From Spinacia oleracea (taxonomy: Eukaryota > Streptophyta > Magnoliopsida > Caryophyllales > Amaranthaceae), in assembly GCF_020520425.1 (NCBI RefSeq), contig NC_079487.1, positions 133,322,385 to 133,386,384 of the forward strand: a stretch of DNA of 64,000 nucleotides, given 5' to 3'. The notes under the pieces are model-generated. The model made no database searches. It had not been told where the DNA came from and was given only the letters and a program-made list of their open reading frames with translations. Made by a program: the position numbers and the translations under genes. Of the stretch, positions 31,803-44,150 are shown one piece after another; within the stretch, counting starts at the first letter, position 1; every line of letters begins with the position of its first letter.

Positions 31803-34800
31803 ATGAAACTCTTGCTAAATCCCGATCGAATACACCCGTTGACTTCGCCTTCGCCGGTGCCGGCGAAAATACCCACCGCTAAAACCAGCAAACCTCCGTC
31901 CCTTCAATTATTTCCGGTTAAACTTCACCGGCCGATTCTCCGGCGTTGCGGCTTCACTATTAATGCCGTGATAATTGATTCAATGAAAACGGAGGAGTTC
32001 GGAAATTTCGGATTCACCGATGAAGACAGCGTTCGAAACCCGGCGTTATCGACGACGTACCGTCGTCCGGACATTCCTCGGCCAAATCAGACGGTTCTAG
32101 AAGCTCAAGGTAAAGTTTGCACTGGTCCTACCCAGTCGAAGCCCCTCACCGAAGACCAAGCTATGAAGGTGTTAGATACCATCTTAAAATCAGGTCCAAA
32201 TTTCTGCTATTCCTCTCTCATTCTATCTCCAACTTTTGAAAATTTTAGTTTCTTCTATGCTTTCCGTATTGTGAAGTTATTGTGGCATGTTTGGTAGGCA
32301 GTAATTAATGGCGGCAATGAGAATGGATGAATGTGTATGTAAATTTTTGAGGAAAGTATATCCTAATACACTTGGGCGTTCTTAGGATTATCATGCTATG
32401 GAATTGGAAGTTGTTGGAACACCAATCGTTTGTTTTCATGATCATTTTGTATATGTAGTAGTAAATTTAATTGGAAGTTGATTGTTTTCACTTGATTTAC
32501 AATTGATTTTGGCACTGAGAGTTCAAGAGCATATATAGATGATGTGAGGGAAACTAATGCCCAATCTTCGACAGTGGATCAAGTTATTGAATATCCCGTA
32601 AAATTAATACTCCTTCTGATCCGTGTTTGGTTTAGATGTTGTATACATGAGCTAGTTATTGCATTGAGTTTACCACTAAGCCATAGTAATTATACATTGC
32701 TATTTTAAACGGGCAAATAGTTGTGCATTTGTTGATTCAAGTGGGTGCTTATTGTTTGAGTTGCAATAACAAGAACGTGTTTTAGTCAATTACATTGGAA
32801 ACTTATTGGGATTCTGTGAACTGCATAGAAGTAGCTGAATATGTATGAACTATATATGTTCTCCGAATGTCTCCTGTTAGTCTGTTACTAACGTAATCAT
32901 GGTCAGTTAGTATAGTGAAAATTAGAACACATACAAAAGATATGCCTACGGGGAAAGAAGATGGCTGCTTTTGATTGTTGGAGTTTAAAAATGACAAGGG
33001 TAGCGTACGGGGGTTGTGAAGTTAATTTCCAGAACAGTTCTCTCACTTTAATGTCAGACCCATCATATTGTACTATTCCATTTCTCTGAATTCACACTGG
33101 TTTTCTATGGATTATCAGCAAAGGGGGAACTCAAAGATGATGATAAGGTTTCAAACGCACAGCTTGGTGCCTTCTTTGCGGGAATGACTATTCGAGCTAA
33201 CGCCTTTCCTGAAGCTACCCAATGGAGTGAAGGAGAAAGGCGAGCCATGAATGCTTTCTGGCCAGAGCTAGTTCGAACTCTTCCACATGATGTAATATTT
33301 ATAGCTGATCCTGAAGGATCTATAATGAGTATGGGAAGTTGTGTTGGACCACATTATACAGGACAAGATGCTAGGGAAATGAGGCTAGTTGGTGCCTTAC
33401 GAGAAGTTCTTGCTGGAGGTCATCTAGGATACGAGGAGGTTCAAGGCGTTCTTAGAGATGTTCTACCATTGGATTCTGAAGATAAAACAAGAGGGGTGAG
33501 CGAGTCACTACTTTCAGCATTTTTTATAGGTCAGCGCATGAACAGGGAAACAGATCGGGAGCTTAAAGCGTATTGTCTTGCGCTTGATGATGAAGTTGGT
33601 AATGCCCCTCATTTGACAAAAATATGGGGCTGATGCTCCATTGGCATATCATTTAGAAGTGTGTTTTGCCTGTTGCTTTAAAGAGAAGGGTTTTTGGTAA
33701 ATAGTTTATTTGGTTCATCATCTCAAATGCACTAGTTAATTGTTTTATACCTGGATACTTAGGTCCTCCTCCAGTTGCTGATGTGGAATTCTTGACCCAT
33801 TATGGCGAACCTTATGATGGAAACACACGCTTTTTCAGGAGCACGTTATTTGTAGCTGCTGTGAGATCATGTTATGGTCAATCATGCTTGCTTCATGGTG
33901 TGGATTGGATGCCACCAAAGGTAAAGTTGTTTTTCATATGAGATAGAGAGATAGTAGGACTCTGTAGGAGCAATATATAGTGGTGTGGCATTCCACCATT
34001 TAACATCCATGTCTGAAAAAACTTAATTTTTCATCTGACAAGCTAATAGGGGCAATATATAGTGGTGTGGCACTACAGAGTATTTAACATCCACGTCTGA
34101 AAAACTTAAATTTCCATTCTGACAAGCTGTATTTTGATCTCACTTTCTTTGATCTTTGTTCGTTGTGGCTGCATTGCGCTATTTCAAAATGCATTTATTT
34201 TTGATGCTTATGTAAGTGATTCTTTTGCTCAGTTATTCTGCGCTCATATGCTTTTAATATTTTGTTTAGGGTGGAGTAACTGAAGAACAAATGCTGCAAT
34301 TTATGGGGGCAAATACACACTTGACAGCACTGCAGGCAAAACAACTTATTGAGGTTATGTGTTATTCATTGCTATGGTTTTATGACAATGTGAGCTTCCA
34401 AGTTCCAGCTAGGTCGTTGGACTTAGCTTCATGATATTGACTTCTCCTTATTGTTCATCAGGATGAAAACTTGGGCTTTGCATATGTGAGTCTACGAGAA
34501 GTTCGCCCATCTCTGTAAGTAACAAGTTCTATGTATATTTGTCTGCATGGGAAAAACTATAAGTGCCTTTTATGCTGTTGTGACTCTCAATCAGAGTACA
34601 GATTTTAAGGAGTGACAACACTCAAGTATAGTAAACTTTAAAGTGTAGAGTCAGTTGATCTTGCCTCTTGAATTTTATCTCGAAGATACGTACATCTGAC
34701 TATGGACAAAACTTTACTGACCAAAAGCTACTGAAGTGTCCCAAAAAGTGTTTGACCTACCTATGCCCCAGTTAGGAGGCTATTTACCATTTGTCTGTGG

Positions 34801-37237
34801 TAAGTCATTGCTTTTTATTCGGGTGATGTCAAAACTAATGGCCAAAACTTGTATCTTTCTGTAGATACTCGTTGGTGGGATTGAGAGAACACATAAAGAA
34901 ACGTCCACCACTGGCAACATCTGAAAAGATTCAGCAGTTTGTGAGGGTAAGTTTTGAGTTATCTACTTATTGGCATTGCTTGAGATTGGGGTTAAGATTT
35001 ATGTTTACATTCTCGTAAGCATTTTCTGATGTACCTTTGTAAATCCATTGAGAGCTTTTGTTTTCTGAATTACATTTTTTTCATGGAGTGTCATAAGTAA
35101 TATGCCTACATCAAGTCATCAATGGACATAATTGGTAGCATTTTCATTTGTAAATGATTAAACTAGTCTACCCTAAGATTACAAAGATGAAGTTAAATGA
35201 TTTGAACAGGCTCGAGGAAAGGAAGCAATTGTTGCAGGATTTTATCACGAAGGATATGAAGAACCACTTTTAATGCTTATGAGAAGAAGAGGCATCCATG
35301 CTGGTCTAGTTGTCAAGGTGAGAATGATTTGTTATTTTCACTCGAATCGGTATCTTGGCGTTGGTCTGCTCTATTTCCTTTATAGACACCAATTAAGAAT
35401 TGGTCGTCCAAATGGTTCTAGCTGAGTATGCATATTTGTTGGGACATTATCTACTTATGGCATATGGTTGTTCGAGTAAGAATCTCCATCTTTATAATTC
35501 AGCTATCTGTTGCAGGGTGAAGAAGGAGCACTTTCCATGACAACCAGATTACGGCAAGCAAATTCATCAAAAGGACTTCCAGTCAACTATTGTTCAGGAT
35601 TTCGCTCATTGGTCAATGGAGCTGCATTTGAAGCAGATGGTGTGCTATATTTACACCAACTCTTCATTATTTTGTACTTGTTAATGGCTATCCGTGTTTC
35701 ATCTGTAACATTTTAAGCTGAAATGCTTCAGGTGTGTCGCGGGAGGCTTTCCGTATGGAAGTGAACGCAAAAGACTATGGTTTTGAGCCCTCTGATACCC
35801 CAAGAACTGATAGATCGGTAAGGGAACTCATTTTAAATCTTATTTCTGGTATTTTTACTGTCGAAATTTTTTCATGCTTGAAAGCTTGCGATTATAAGAT
35901 ATAAATTGCATGTTCTATTTTTCCTTATCTTGAACAGTTTCAATTCGTTAGAGAAGATATCTGTCTTGAAGTAACTGTTCGATTGTCCACCTGTGTTTTA
36001 TTAACATAGGGCGCAAGGAAACACCTACACGATTCCAAATTGAATCTTCTTGTTCTTTTGGATTTCCTGATAAGCAGCTAGTATATTTGAATTGTGTCGG
36101 CAGTTCAACTTAAATTATACTAATATGAAAATATGTTGGCACTTGGAAAAAGAGTGAAACAGAGCCTTGGAGACAGTACCTTATTATTGATGGTCTGATG
36201 GATTTGAATAACTATGCGTATATTGAGTTGGACTAGTTCAAGGCATCTTATTTGTACCGGAAAGTATGTGCAATGCCCAATGGTGTATTATACTTGGGGA
36301 GTTGGGGAACTGTCGTCTTTTTTTTTCGTTATGCTAAAATTTTGTCGTAAGTTTTGAGTTAAGTAGGTTGGAGTTTTTCATGAATGTGTTTGAAAACTTG
36401 ACACTAAAGCTCTGTTTGGTAACCACTTTCAGTCACCTTAAACGAGTAGGTGCCAGACACGGATATATTCCACGTACGTGTCAGACACGACCATTTTATG
36501 AAAAATCTTGTCAAATTTTAGCTCAAAATGAAGTGCCCAAGTGTTGTTCCATTGTTCAAGTGTCGAGTATTCAACACGGATGCTGTCGGTGAAATGAAGA
36601 GGCGGAGGTCGTAGTACATAGTTTACATGTGTTTATTTCTGTTGGCCTGTTGAAATAGAATGGTAAAAGAATTCACAACAGTCCACACTAACCACCGTTG
36701 AAACAGAAGGGTAAAAGAATTCCAGTTTGTGGTGCTTTATCATATCAGGTCAAAAAATTTCCATCTCTACACCCAAGTTTGAACCATGGACAGATATTGG
36801 TGAAGGAAACAGAGGTGGGGGTTCTCTCCCTTTCCCCCCCACACGTAGCCACTTAACCCCCCCACTCCACCCCCAAAAAAAAGAGGAAGAAAGAGATTTA
36901 CCTTTCTAGCACTCTGAGAAGCTATATTTCTTTACTATTAGAATATTGGAGTTATTTGCAATCGATTCCTCTTCCATGGATATATGACAAACCATGAACT
37001 GTTGGCTAAGTGCAGGTAGCAAAGAACATAGAGATTGGTATAGCAGCACTTCGTGGAGAAAAGGGCCCCGCATATGACCGGATTGTTTTAAACGCTGGAA
37101 TTACGGATCATTTATTAGGTTGTGAAGGTGCAGAAGATATTATGTCAGCTCTGGATAGAGCTAGAGAAGCCATTGACAGTGGTAAAGCCCTGAAGAAGCT
37201 TCTGAATTATATCAAGATTTCTCATAGAGTGAAGTGA
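31803..37237 (+). CDS. TrpD-like glycosyltransferase family 3 protein, plastid type; likely not a true anthranilate phosphoribosyltransferase
   Basis: Ten exons: 31803-32193, 33119-33598, 33763-33920, 34270-34353, 34462-34514, 34865-34946, 35210-35317, 35516-35639, 35732-35817, 37016-37237, giving 595 aa; 31803 is the first ATG in frame. The first ~60 residues are rich in Pro, Ser, Thr and basic residues, fitting a plastid transit peptide. A helical family-3 N-domain (about 110-290) precedes the nucleotide-binding-type domain. It matches the Arabidopsis protein I recall as At1g70570, usually named anthranilate phosphoribosyltransferase. The key motifs of that enzyme are absent: GTGGD is replaced by HYGEPYDGN and KHGNR by LLHGVD. 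The stretch FYHEGYEEPLLMLMRRRG recalls bacterial YbiB (TrpD2), a nucleic-acid-binding paralogue. So the fold is clear, the named activity is doubtful, and a nucleic-acid role is only an inference. The next gene converges from the right. Confidence 0.93.
33967..34127. repeat. Tandem duplication of about 80 bp in an intron of the TrpD-like gene
   Basis: GGAGCAATATATAGTGGTGT...CTGACAAGCTA (about 33967-34046) is repeated as GGGGCAATATATAGTGGTGT...CTGACAAGCTG (about 34049-34127) with roughly 85-90% match by eye. Confidence 0.8.
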
Positions 37238-38167
37238 AAGGCTCTCTGAAATGTTGTTGTTTTGTGTACATTAAAGCCAAATGTGTAGTTTAATTCTTTC
37301 ATTGTTTCCCATTTTGTAATAGTCTGCTAATTTGGTATCCTTGAGATAGTGGTTTAGGCTTCAAGGTTACAATTTCTTTACAAGGCTGAAGACCGACTGT
37401 TATTTTTACTTTTGGCTCATCTTTCAGGAGTATTTTCCTAACTTGGAGAGTCAGAAATTTTGTTACCGTATTGTAAGATTGGAAATTGTATATGCATTTG
37501 ACAGTTGCAATGACACATTTGTTTTGTGATACTTAGGAGCATCAGTTCGGCCAAGGATAAAATGCATGATAGGGGTCATTTATGGAATTCCGGGATCTTA
37601 TATGGAGTATTTTCGGAATCTTACGGGGAGTATTTTCGGAATTTTACAGGGAATATCTTAGGCTCTGTTTTGTTTGACTTATTTAATACAAAACAAGTTC
37701 AGTTAAGTTCATAAAAAATAAGTTTTTTGTTTTTTACATCTCATACACAAATAAGTTTATTTAGACAAATTAAGTTTGTTATCAGATAAAATAAGTTCAA
37801 ATAAATTCAGATAAGTTAAGTTACATTCAGACAAGTTCAGATAATACAAGTTCAGACAAAATAGGTCCAACAGAACGGAGCCTTAAAGTTTATTGGGGGT
37901 TGAAGTTACTCTTGCATTCAGAATCAAGACTGGATTTTGGATAGATTGAAAAAGAATTTGAAGACTATATTTATGTTATCTCATAGAACTTGGCTGTTTA
38001 CACAACTACTAAAATGCTGCCAACAATTTACAATCTATGAAAGACCAAAAAACTCTTATAGATATCAGAAAAATATGCAACAAATCATATTGACAACACA
38101 AAATCGTTCCAGGCGAGTTACAACCCAGTCTATGCTCTATTATTATGTGCTAATTTTAGCAACATGG
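37238..38167. other. Short gap between two convergent genes
   Basis: 3' UTR of the TrpD-like gene, a 27-bp near-duplicate (GGGAGTATTTTCGGAATYTTAC, near 37600-37645), the MITE 37661-37882, then the 3' UTR of the PRS gene on the other strand. No further gene. Confidence 0.6.
37661..37882. mobile_element. PIF/Harbinger-type MITE (GAACTTATCTGAA family)
   Basis: 222 bp, from GGCTCTGTTTTGTTTGACTT to AGGTCCAACAGAACGGAGCC, flanked by perfect TTA (37658-37660 and 37883-37885). The inside repeats CAAGTTCAGATAA-type words. It sits where the two 3' ends meet. Confidence 0.88.
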
Positions 38168-41100
38168 TTAAATCTGAAGAGCAGCAGCTATGGATCCGGC
38201 TAGGCTAATGACTTCAAAAGGAGGCCTGTTCTTCACCATCTTCACTGTCAGGGGACAAGAATCTGTAATCCAGAAGTGTGTCATCCCCTCCTCAGGGCAA
38301 CCTGTGGGAGTCGGATTGTGAAAATGCAAATACACACAATTTAACACCAAAAACACGAAATAGTAAATTGACGTCTACTGTTGCTAAAAAAACGCCACAA
38401 TTGATTAAGAAACAATTATCCTACAAGTACTTATTTCACATCTCCAACCATACCAATTGTATTTCTTTAGAATTATCAATGAAGACTGATATTGGAAAGT
38501 AAATAAAAGTTCGATTTACTACTTCGTATTATTAGAAAGTCATTTTTTTGGGGGATGGCTGGTCGAAAAGCACATACCTGCAGTATCAGGTTTAAAGCGT
38601 TCCCATGATTTGTTCGGAAAGATTCCGTGTGTGACGTATGCACTGACCTTTGCAGCTCCATGAGCAGCCAATACTTTCTGTAGGACATTACAAAAATAAA
38701 AAAAACAAAAAAAAAACAGGACAAAACGAATATTAACACCTCTTATATCCAAAGTGTAGCCTAAAAACAAAAGAAATATAGAAACCATGATACCTTTAAT
38801 CCCATTCATTTACTTAAATAATTAATAGTCTTGTTGATTTTTTTGGATTAATTATCACTGGAGTTGAGATGCTACTGGGATAAGAGTAGTTGCCAGAGAT
38901 GGCATATAACAACAACGCAAGAATGAGATTTAAAGAAGAGAGATACACAGTAACATAGACGGCAGATGAGATCCAATGCATTAGAAAGCAACTAAGGTTC
39001 ACAAGAGAATGTACCTGACATTCTATAAGGGTGCCACCCGATTGTACTAGGTCGTCAACAATGACAACATGACGACCTGTTGGGTCACCTTCCTTCAGAC
39101 GAACAATACGTTGATCACCTTCTCGAACTTTTGCACACACAATCTGGACATACGTTGTACAATGAGTATCAGTCATGCCAAAAACTCAAAACAGCAATAA
39201 ACTTCAACAGGATCATCCAATCCAGTCTTTTGTTTTGCAGATACTAAGAGTAAGAGCTGAATGTGTCACAGAGGGGTCATTCTGAACACTCATTAGCAGT
39301 TGAGGTAGAAACTACATGGTTGCACCTTTTCTACCCTTTCCCACTATAATGTATATGAAGAGTTAAGAGCTCAATCTGCAGCAACTCAGCTACAAAATAG
39401 TCTTGCTTAAATCTTTAAGTCCCATAAAGTGAACGGGTGGTCAGTATTTCCTTCCTCTAGTTCAATAAACAGAATAAAATCCCTCGCTGTAGCCGGATTT
39501 ATGACTACTCTTTCAACTCACTCAGACACGAGTAATGAGATGTAATAATTATCTTGTACTTTTAATGTGTTTCTTACAGGCATCAGCTATCGCTTGACGT
39601 TCAACACGTCAAGAATAATAATTGGAAAGCATTTGAGGAAGAAAAGTATTCTTGAAACATTGAATAGACAAGGCTAGATAAGCATGCGGCAATAAGTTAA
39701 ACTACATACTCGGTATATGTGAATTAAAGTACTTCAACATTATAAGTGGGAAGACATACAAGTTTCAAGAGAAGTCTTAAAAACAAGTAACATATTTACC
39801 ATAGGAAAATGTTGCAGCTGCTTATGAAACCGTTTCCATGCACCATCATCAGGAAAAGCAATAGTTATCTGAAGAAAACAAGGAAAAACACACCATAAAT
39901 ACCATGTCTCCTATTCTCACAAATTAGGTTAGAGGACATAACTATTTTGAGAAGATCATTCAAGAATAAATAACATTGGATAAACAACAAACCCTACGTT
40001 GTCAGAATCAGGAAGTTGTTGCAGCTTCTTTTTTAGCAAAGGAATTCCACTCTCGAAGCATGGCAATATATTATCCCCAAAGTAAAATCTTTCCTAACAC
40101 ATGTAAAAAATAATCAAAAAATATAAGTTACACTATAGTAATGAAAAGGCGTTATGGTGAGGATTGCATAAGAGGGGGCTGCAATGCAAACCTGCAAGGC
40201 ATGTATATCGAATGTCACCAAGCTGGTAGGTCCTTCCCTTGAAATTGGTATATTTGACAAAATCCTAGCAAGAGTGAAGGCAGTTGCAACATCCCCTTCA
40301 TCTTCCATCCGCTCAGAAGTTCCAGTAGGAAAAAAGGGAAGGACAAGTTTGAAGGAGGCAACAAAAAGCTTTGGCAGAGCATATATCACTGACAGTTGCT
40401 CAAATATTACACCAGGGGAACTGAATGATGCCAAGAAAGCGACATGTTTCCCACGTATACCTTGAGCATTAGATATGAACAGGTTCGGGAAGCCATCTTC
40501 AAAAGTCCTAAACACAGAATAGTTATAATACTGTGAGATAACCCACCTAAGAATGTCTACCACTTTGAGAGATGCTAACGCAAAATGGTGATATTTCAAG
40601 TCTACGTAATGAATCAAAGTAGCGCGGAAAATTAGGAATCCTAGGTCAGGGAAGATAGAAACCCGACAAGTATTTCCAGTTTTTAAAAATGATGTGTGAC
40701 TCTCCAGGAAAACTAACTCTTTCCGAACTCAGCTCTAAACCCAACTAAAATTTCTTCATACTTACAAATGTTAAAGGAAGTCATTTCCCTTCTAGTAGAA
40801 TCAAAAATCAAGGTTGCGTACTACAAAAAATTACCAAGGTGGATAGCAAACAACCAAACCAAGCTTTTCGGAGTTGATGAGGTCAGCTATACCGGCAGTT
40901 CGCCACAACGAATCCAGCATCTAAAATCCATTCAAGAAGATTGTAAGAGTTCAAAAGCTGAAATCAACTAGTGTAGCTGAAATCAACTTATCAAGTATTG
41001 CTCTCATATGCTCCCATTCTAAATCTTGAATATTCAACTTTTGAGGATAGCATCATCTTTAACCAAATGTCATAATTTGGAAGTTGCAAACTTGAAATGC

Positions 41101-41928
41101 TCTTTACTCCCCAACTAACGTTTCTCATTATTATTTTAGGATCTCCCAAAAAGTTCCAATTTCTTTTAACAGCAAATCAAACAAGAACTTCATTGGTTGT
41201 TTGAGGAATGCATGCTTCTTGTAGGAGCAAACGTGTGTATATAGTTTTCTCACCAAACTATATACAAGACCTTCAATGTTGAACGTTTTGTACATAGTTT
41301 TCTCACCAAACTACCAAAAAAAAATACTTATTTTTTGGTAGGTAAAAAGTCATATGTAATTGAGCAATCATTATCAGGAAGCAATTTCAATTGAGCAATC
41401 ATTATATCAGGAAGCATTTTCCCACATTCCTTTTCCGAATAAACCTGTCAAAAACTGAACCAACCAATACTAGTATACTACTACATTATAAAATTAACTC
41501 ATTGTTAAACCAGAAATTATACAAAAGTATGAATAAACTCATAGAATGTACCTCCAGGAGATGCTACGAAGTTGAATTGCGTCTGATTGAGCGGCGATTC
41601 TCTCAGCAAGAGCTTTAGTTTCAGGGCAATAGAAAAGGCAAACCTTCTTCGAAAACTCGACGGAATTCTCCTGATTTGAAGACATTTGAAATCTGCGAGA
41701 ATTGGGGACGATTTGAATTGGGTTTAGTTTAGAAATGTGATGATCGACATTCATCCATTTCCGTCGGTTTTGGAAATCGCATCGGAATGTGGGTAATCTT
41801 CTTCTGATCAATGGAATTGATGGGTTTGAGGAAAGAGAAAATGAAGAAGAGGGTTTTAGGGTTTCAGAAGAAGAGATGGCGGGGTTTTTGCAGGGTTGGA
41901 GAAGATGGCGGTGGGGGGTTGCTGCCAT
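38168..41928 (-). CDS. PRS3: Ribose-phosphate pyrophosphokinase (PRPP synthase), class II, with N-terminal extension
   Basis: Seven exons on the minus strand: 41552-41928, 40192-40507, 39998-40093, 39800-39868, 39015-39143, 38578-38677, 38168-38301, giving 406 aa. The enzyme makes PRPP from ribose 5-phosphate and ATP for nucleotide, histidine and tryptophan synthesis. Visible: [48 protein letters not shown] (catalytic-loop region), [12 protein letters not shown], and the PRPP-binding loop [17 protein letters not shown]. This set matches the phosphate-independent plant class II enzymes. Residues 1-81 are Ser/Pro/Arg-rich and nearly free of acidic residues, which suggests plastid or mitochondrial targeting and PRS3 instead of cytosolic PRS4. 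An in-frame Met82 (MSSNQENS) at the domain edge could yield a cytosolic form. The upstream flank is partly inside a tandem duplication (41979-43434). Confidence 0.94.
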
Positions 41929-41978
41929 TTGGCGGGTTGGTGGTTGACTGGTTGCTAAGCGGATGAACCCCGGTGCTT

Positions 41979-42772
41979 CGGAGTTTGTTAGATGGTCTTG
42001 TCTCCTTTGAGGGGAAATTGTAATTTTAATTCTAATTTTATTTTGCTCTCTTCGTTTCTAAATAATTAGAGTTACAATCGGATTTTCTGACTTTCATGTT
42101 TGTAGAATAATAAGTTGTATAATCACATTGATTGTCAAAATTTGCTATATAAACCACTAAGGCCCTGTTCTTTTTGGCTTAATTTCAAATTTCAGTTCAG
42201 TTCAGTTCAGTTCAGTTCAGTTCAGTTCAGGAGCATTCAGTTCAGTTCAGTTCAGTTCAGTTCAGTTCAGCTCTAAAGAACAGGGCCTAATTCAATGAAC
42301 CGTCAATTGAATTCATGATTTGTTAAAGTGATAAAATACTGAGTATAAATATGTTAGTAATTTTGATTCTGAAGGCTTGTTTAATATCACCTTTGGTTTT
42401 CAGTTTTGGGTTATATTAATTTCAAATTCATGTGATTTATGTGAAACCATGAAGTTAAAATTAGTCAAACTTATAAAATCCTGTTGAATTTGGAAACTGA
42501 CAAGAAAAATTGGGAACAATAAAAGGCAACAAACAGGGCCTTAGCGATATAATAGATTTTTGTTTCGCAAAACATTATGGTGTGAACAATGTACATGAAT
42601 CTTTTTTTTTTGTTAAAGTTCTTAATTGTCTCGTTTCCATCAATAATCAATAGAAAACATGCTTTTACAAGTGAAAAAAAAAATACTAAAAGAGATAGGC
42701 TCAAATTCAAAGGGATCTTAAAACACAAGACACGTGACAATCTTTAATATGCTTGTTATCCAAAATACTTGT
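41979..42772. repeat. Tandem segmental duplication, copy 1 (carries a MITE)
   Basis: Runs from CGGAGTTTGTTAGATGGTC to TTAATATGCTTGTTATCC..CTTGT and matches 42773-43434 throughout (e.g. AATAATTAGAGTTA, TTGCTATATAAACCACTAA, GATTTGTTAAAGT, GAGATAGGCTCA). The only large difference is the 127-bp MITE at 42161-42287. It begins about 50 bp upstream of the PRS start codon. Confidence 0.85.
42161..42287. mobile_element. PIF/Harbinger-like MITE filled with TTCAG pentamers
   Basis: The ends are GGCCCTGTTCTTTTTGGCTT and AAAGAACAGGGCC, flanked by TAA on both sides (42158-42160 and 42288-42290). The inside is two runs of direct TTCAG repeats (about 8 and 7 copies) separated by GAGCA. The unoccupied site is preserved in the sister copy (CCACTAATTCAAT, near 42936). 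Confidence 0.9.
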
Positions 42773-43434
42773 CGAAGTTTGTTAGATTGTCTTGTCGTCT
42801 TTTTTTGGGGGGGGGGATTCTAATTCTAATTCTAATTATCCCTTTGTTTCGAAATAATTAGAGTTATAATAGCACTTTCATGTTTGCAAGAAATGGCTGG
42901 ACAATCACATTGATTGGCAGAATTCGCTATATAAACCACTAATTCAATAAACCGGCAATTGGATTCATGATTTGTTAGAGTTATAAAATACACAAATATG
43001 CTTGTTAGCGATCTTATCCTTGGTAAAAGTGTTGATTCTGAAGGCTTGTTTAACGGAGTATCACCTTTAGTTTTCAGTTTTGGATTTTATTAATTTCAAA
43101 TTCACGTGATTTAGATGAAATTATGAAGTTAAAACTAACCAAGCTCATAATATCATGTTAAATTTGAAAACTGTCAACAAAAAAAAGTTGGGAACAAGAA
43201 AAGACAACGAACAAGGCCTTAGCGATATAACGGATTTGTGTTTGACAAAATATTCTGGCGTGAACAATGTATAGGGAATTTTTGTTAAAGTTCTTAATTC
43301 CCTTGTTCCATCAATAATCAATGGAAAACGTGGCTTTACAAGTGAAAAAACATCATAAAAGAGATAGGCTCAGATTCAAAGAGACGTTAAAACATAAGAC
43401 ATATGACAATCTTTAATATGCTTGTTACTCCGTA
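42773..43434. repeat. Tandem segmental duplication, copy 2 (empty site)
   Basis: Runs from CGAAGTTTGTTAGATTGTC to TTAATATGCTTGTTACTCC. Colinear with 41979-42772 at roughly 85% by eye, without the MITE. Confidence 0.85.
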
Positions 43435-43879
43435 TTTAAATCTATAATACTAACAACACAAAATAAACAATTCAAATCAACATAATCAATAGTAAAACTA
43501 ATTAATTACAATGGATTTAGAAGGGAAAAAGTTTATGCAAATTTTCAGATAGGAAAATGATTCAAAATAATGTATACCAAGATTGAGTTTCCAGTAAAAT
43601 TAGACGTTTCTAATTTGGGCCGATTTGTCGCTAATGCATACCTTTAAGGCCTTACGATCAATGGCATCGGCCTATCACCCTGGATTTCCTTGGTTATCAT
43701 GCTTAGGAAAATTTTCTCAGTCCAAAACTCTGGTCCAAATTGCCCTATTTAGCAAGATTTGGCCCAATTAGAGGTGTAATACACTAATGAACTACACGCT
43801 ATTAGCAGTTGAAATAATATTAGACATATTTTCATTTAGGGAGACAATTTACTAATTATCCAGGTCTTGCAAAAACGCA

Positions 43880-44150
43880 TAGGTGGAAAATCCAGTTGTT
43901 TATGGATAACGTCAAATATCTGCTAACGCATTTTGACAGTTAAAGGCACGTCATATCTACAAAGAAGCTAATCGTGCAGCTGACTATGTCGCAGCCCTGA
44001 TCATTACATTCTGACCCAACAAGATATATACCTACATGTATATAGTAAAATTTCTTATTTTATCTCTTTAGATATATTATGATATAATTTTGAGACAAAA
44101 CTGTCCTGCTTTTTGTGTACTTTCCGTTACCAAAAAAAAAATCTCGTGAC
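43880..44150 (+). mobile_element. LINE 3' remnant (RNase H-like tail)
   Basis: CGTCATATCTACAAAGAAGC and on reads HIYKEANRAADYVAALIITF then stop, the conserved end of the RNase H-like domain of plant L1 LINEs. After about 90 bp comes TTTCCGTTACC and an A-run (about 44142-44150). The rest is lost. Confidence 0.68.

Noticed and set aside
36408-36600. Possible MITE with GTGTCAGACACG words in the last intron of the TrpD-like gene
   Set aside because: I could find neither matching ends nor a target duplication; left unlisted as a feature.
31803-41928. A tryptophan/auxin/PRPP biosynthetic gene cluster (TAA1, TrpD-like and PRS3 as neighbours)
   Set aside because: The TrpD-like protein lacks PRPP-site residues, unrelated genes lie between, and ordinary conserved synteny explains the grouping better.
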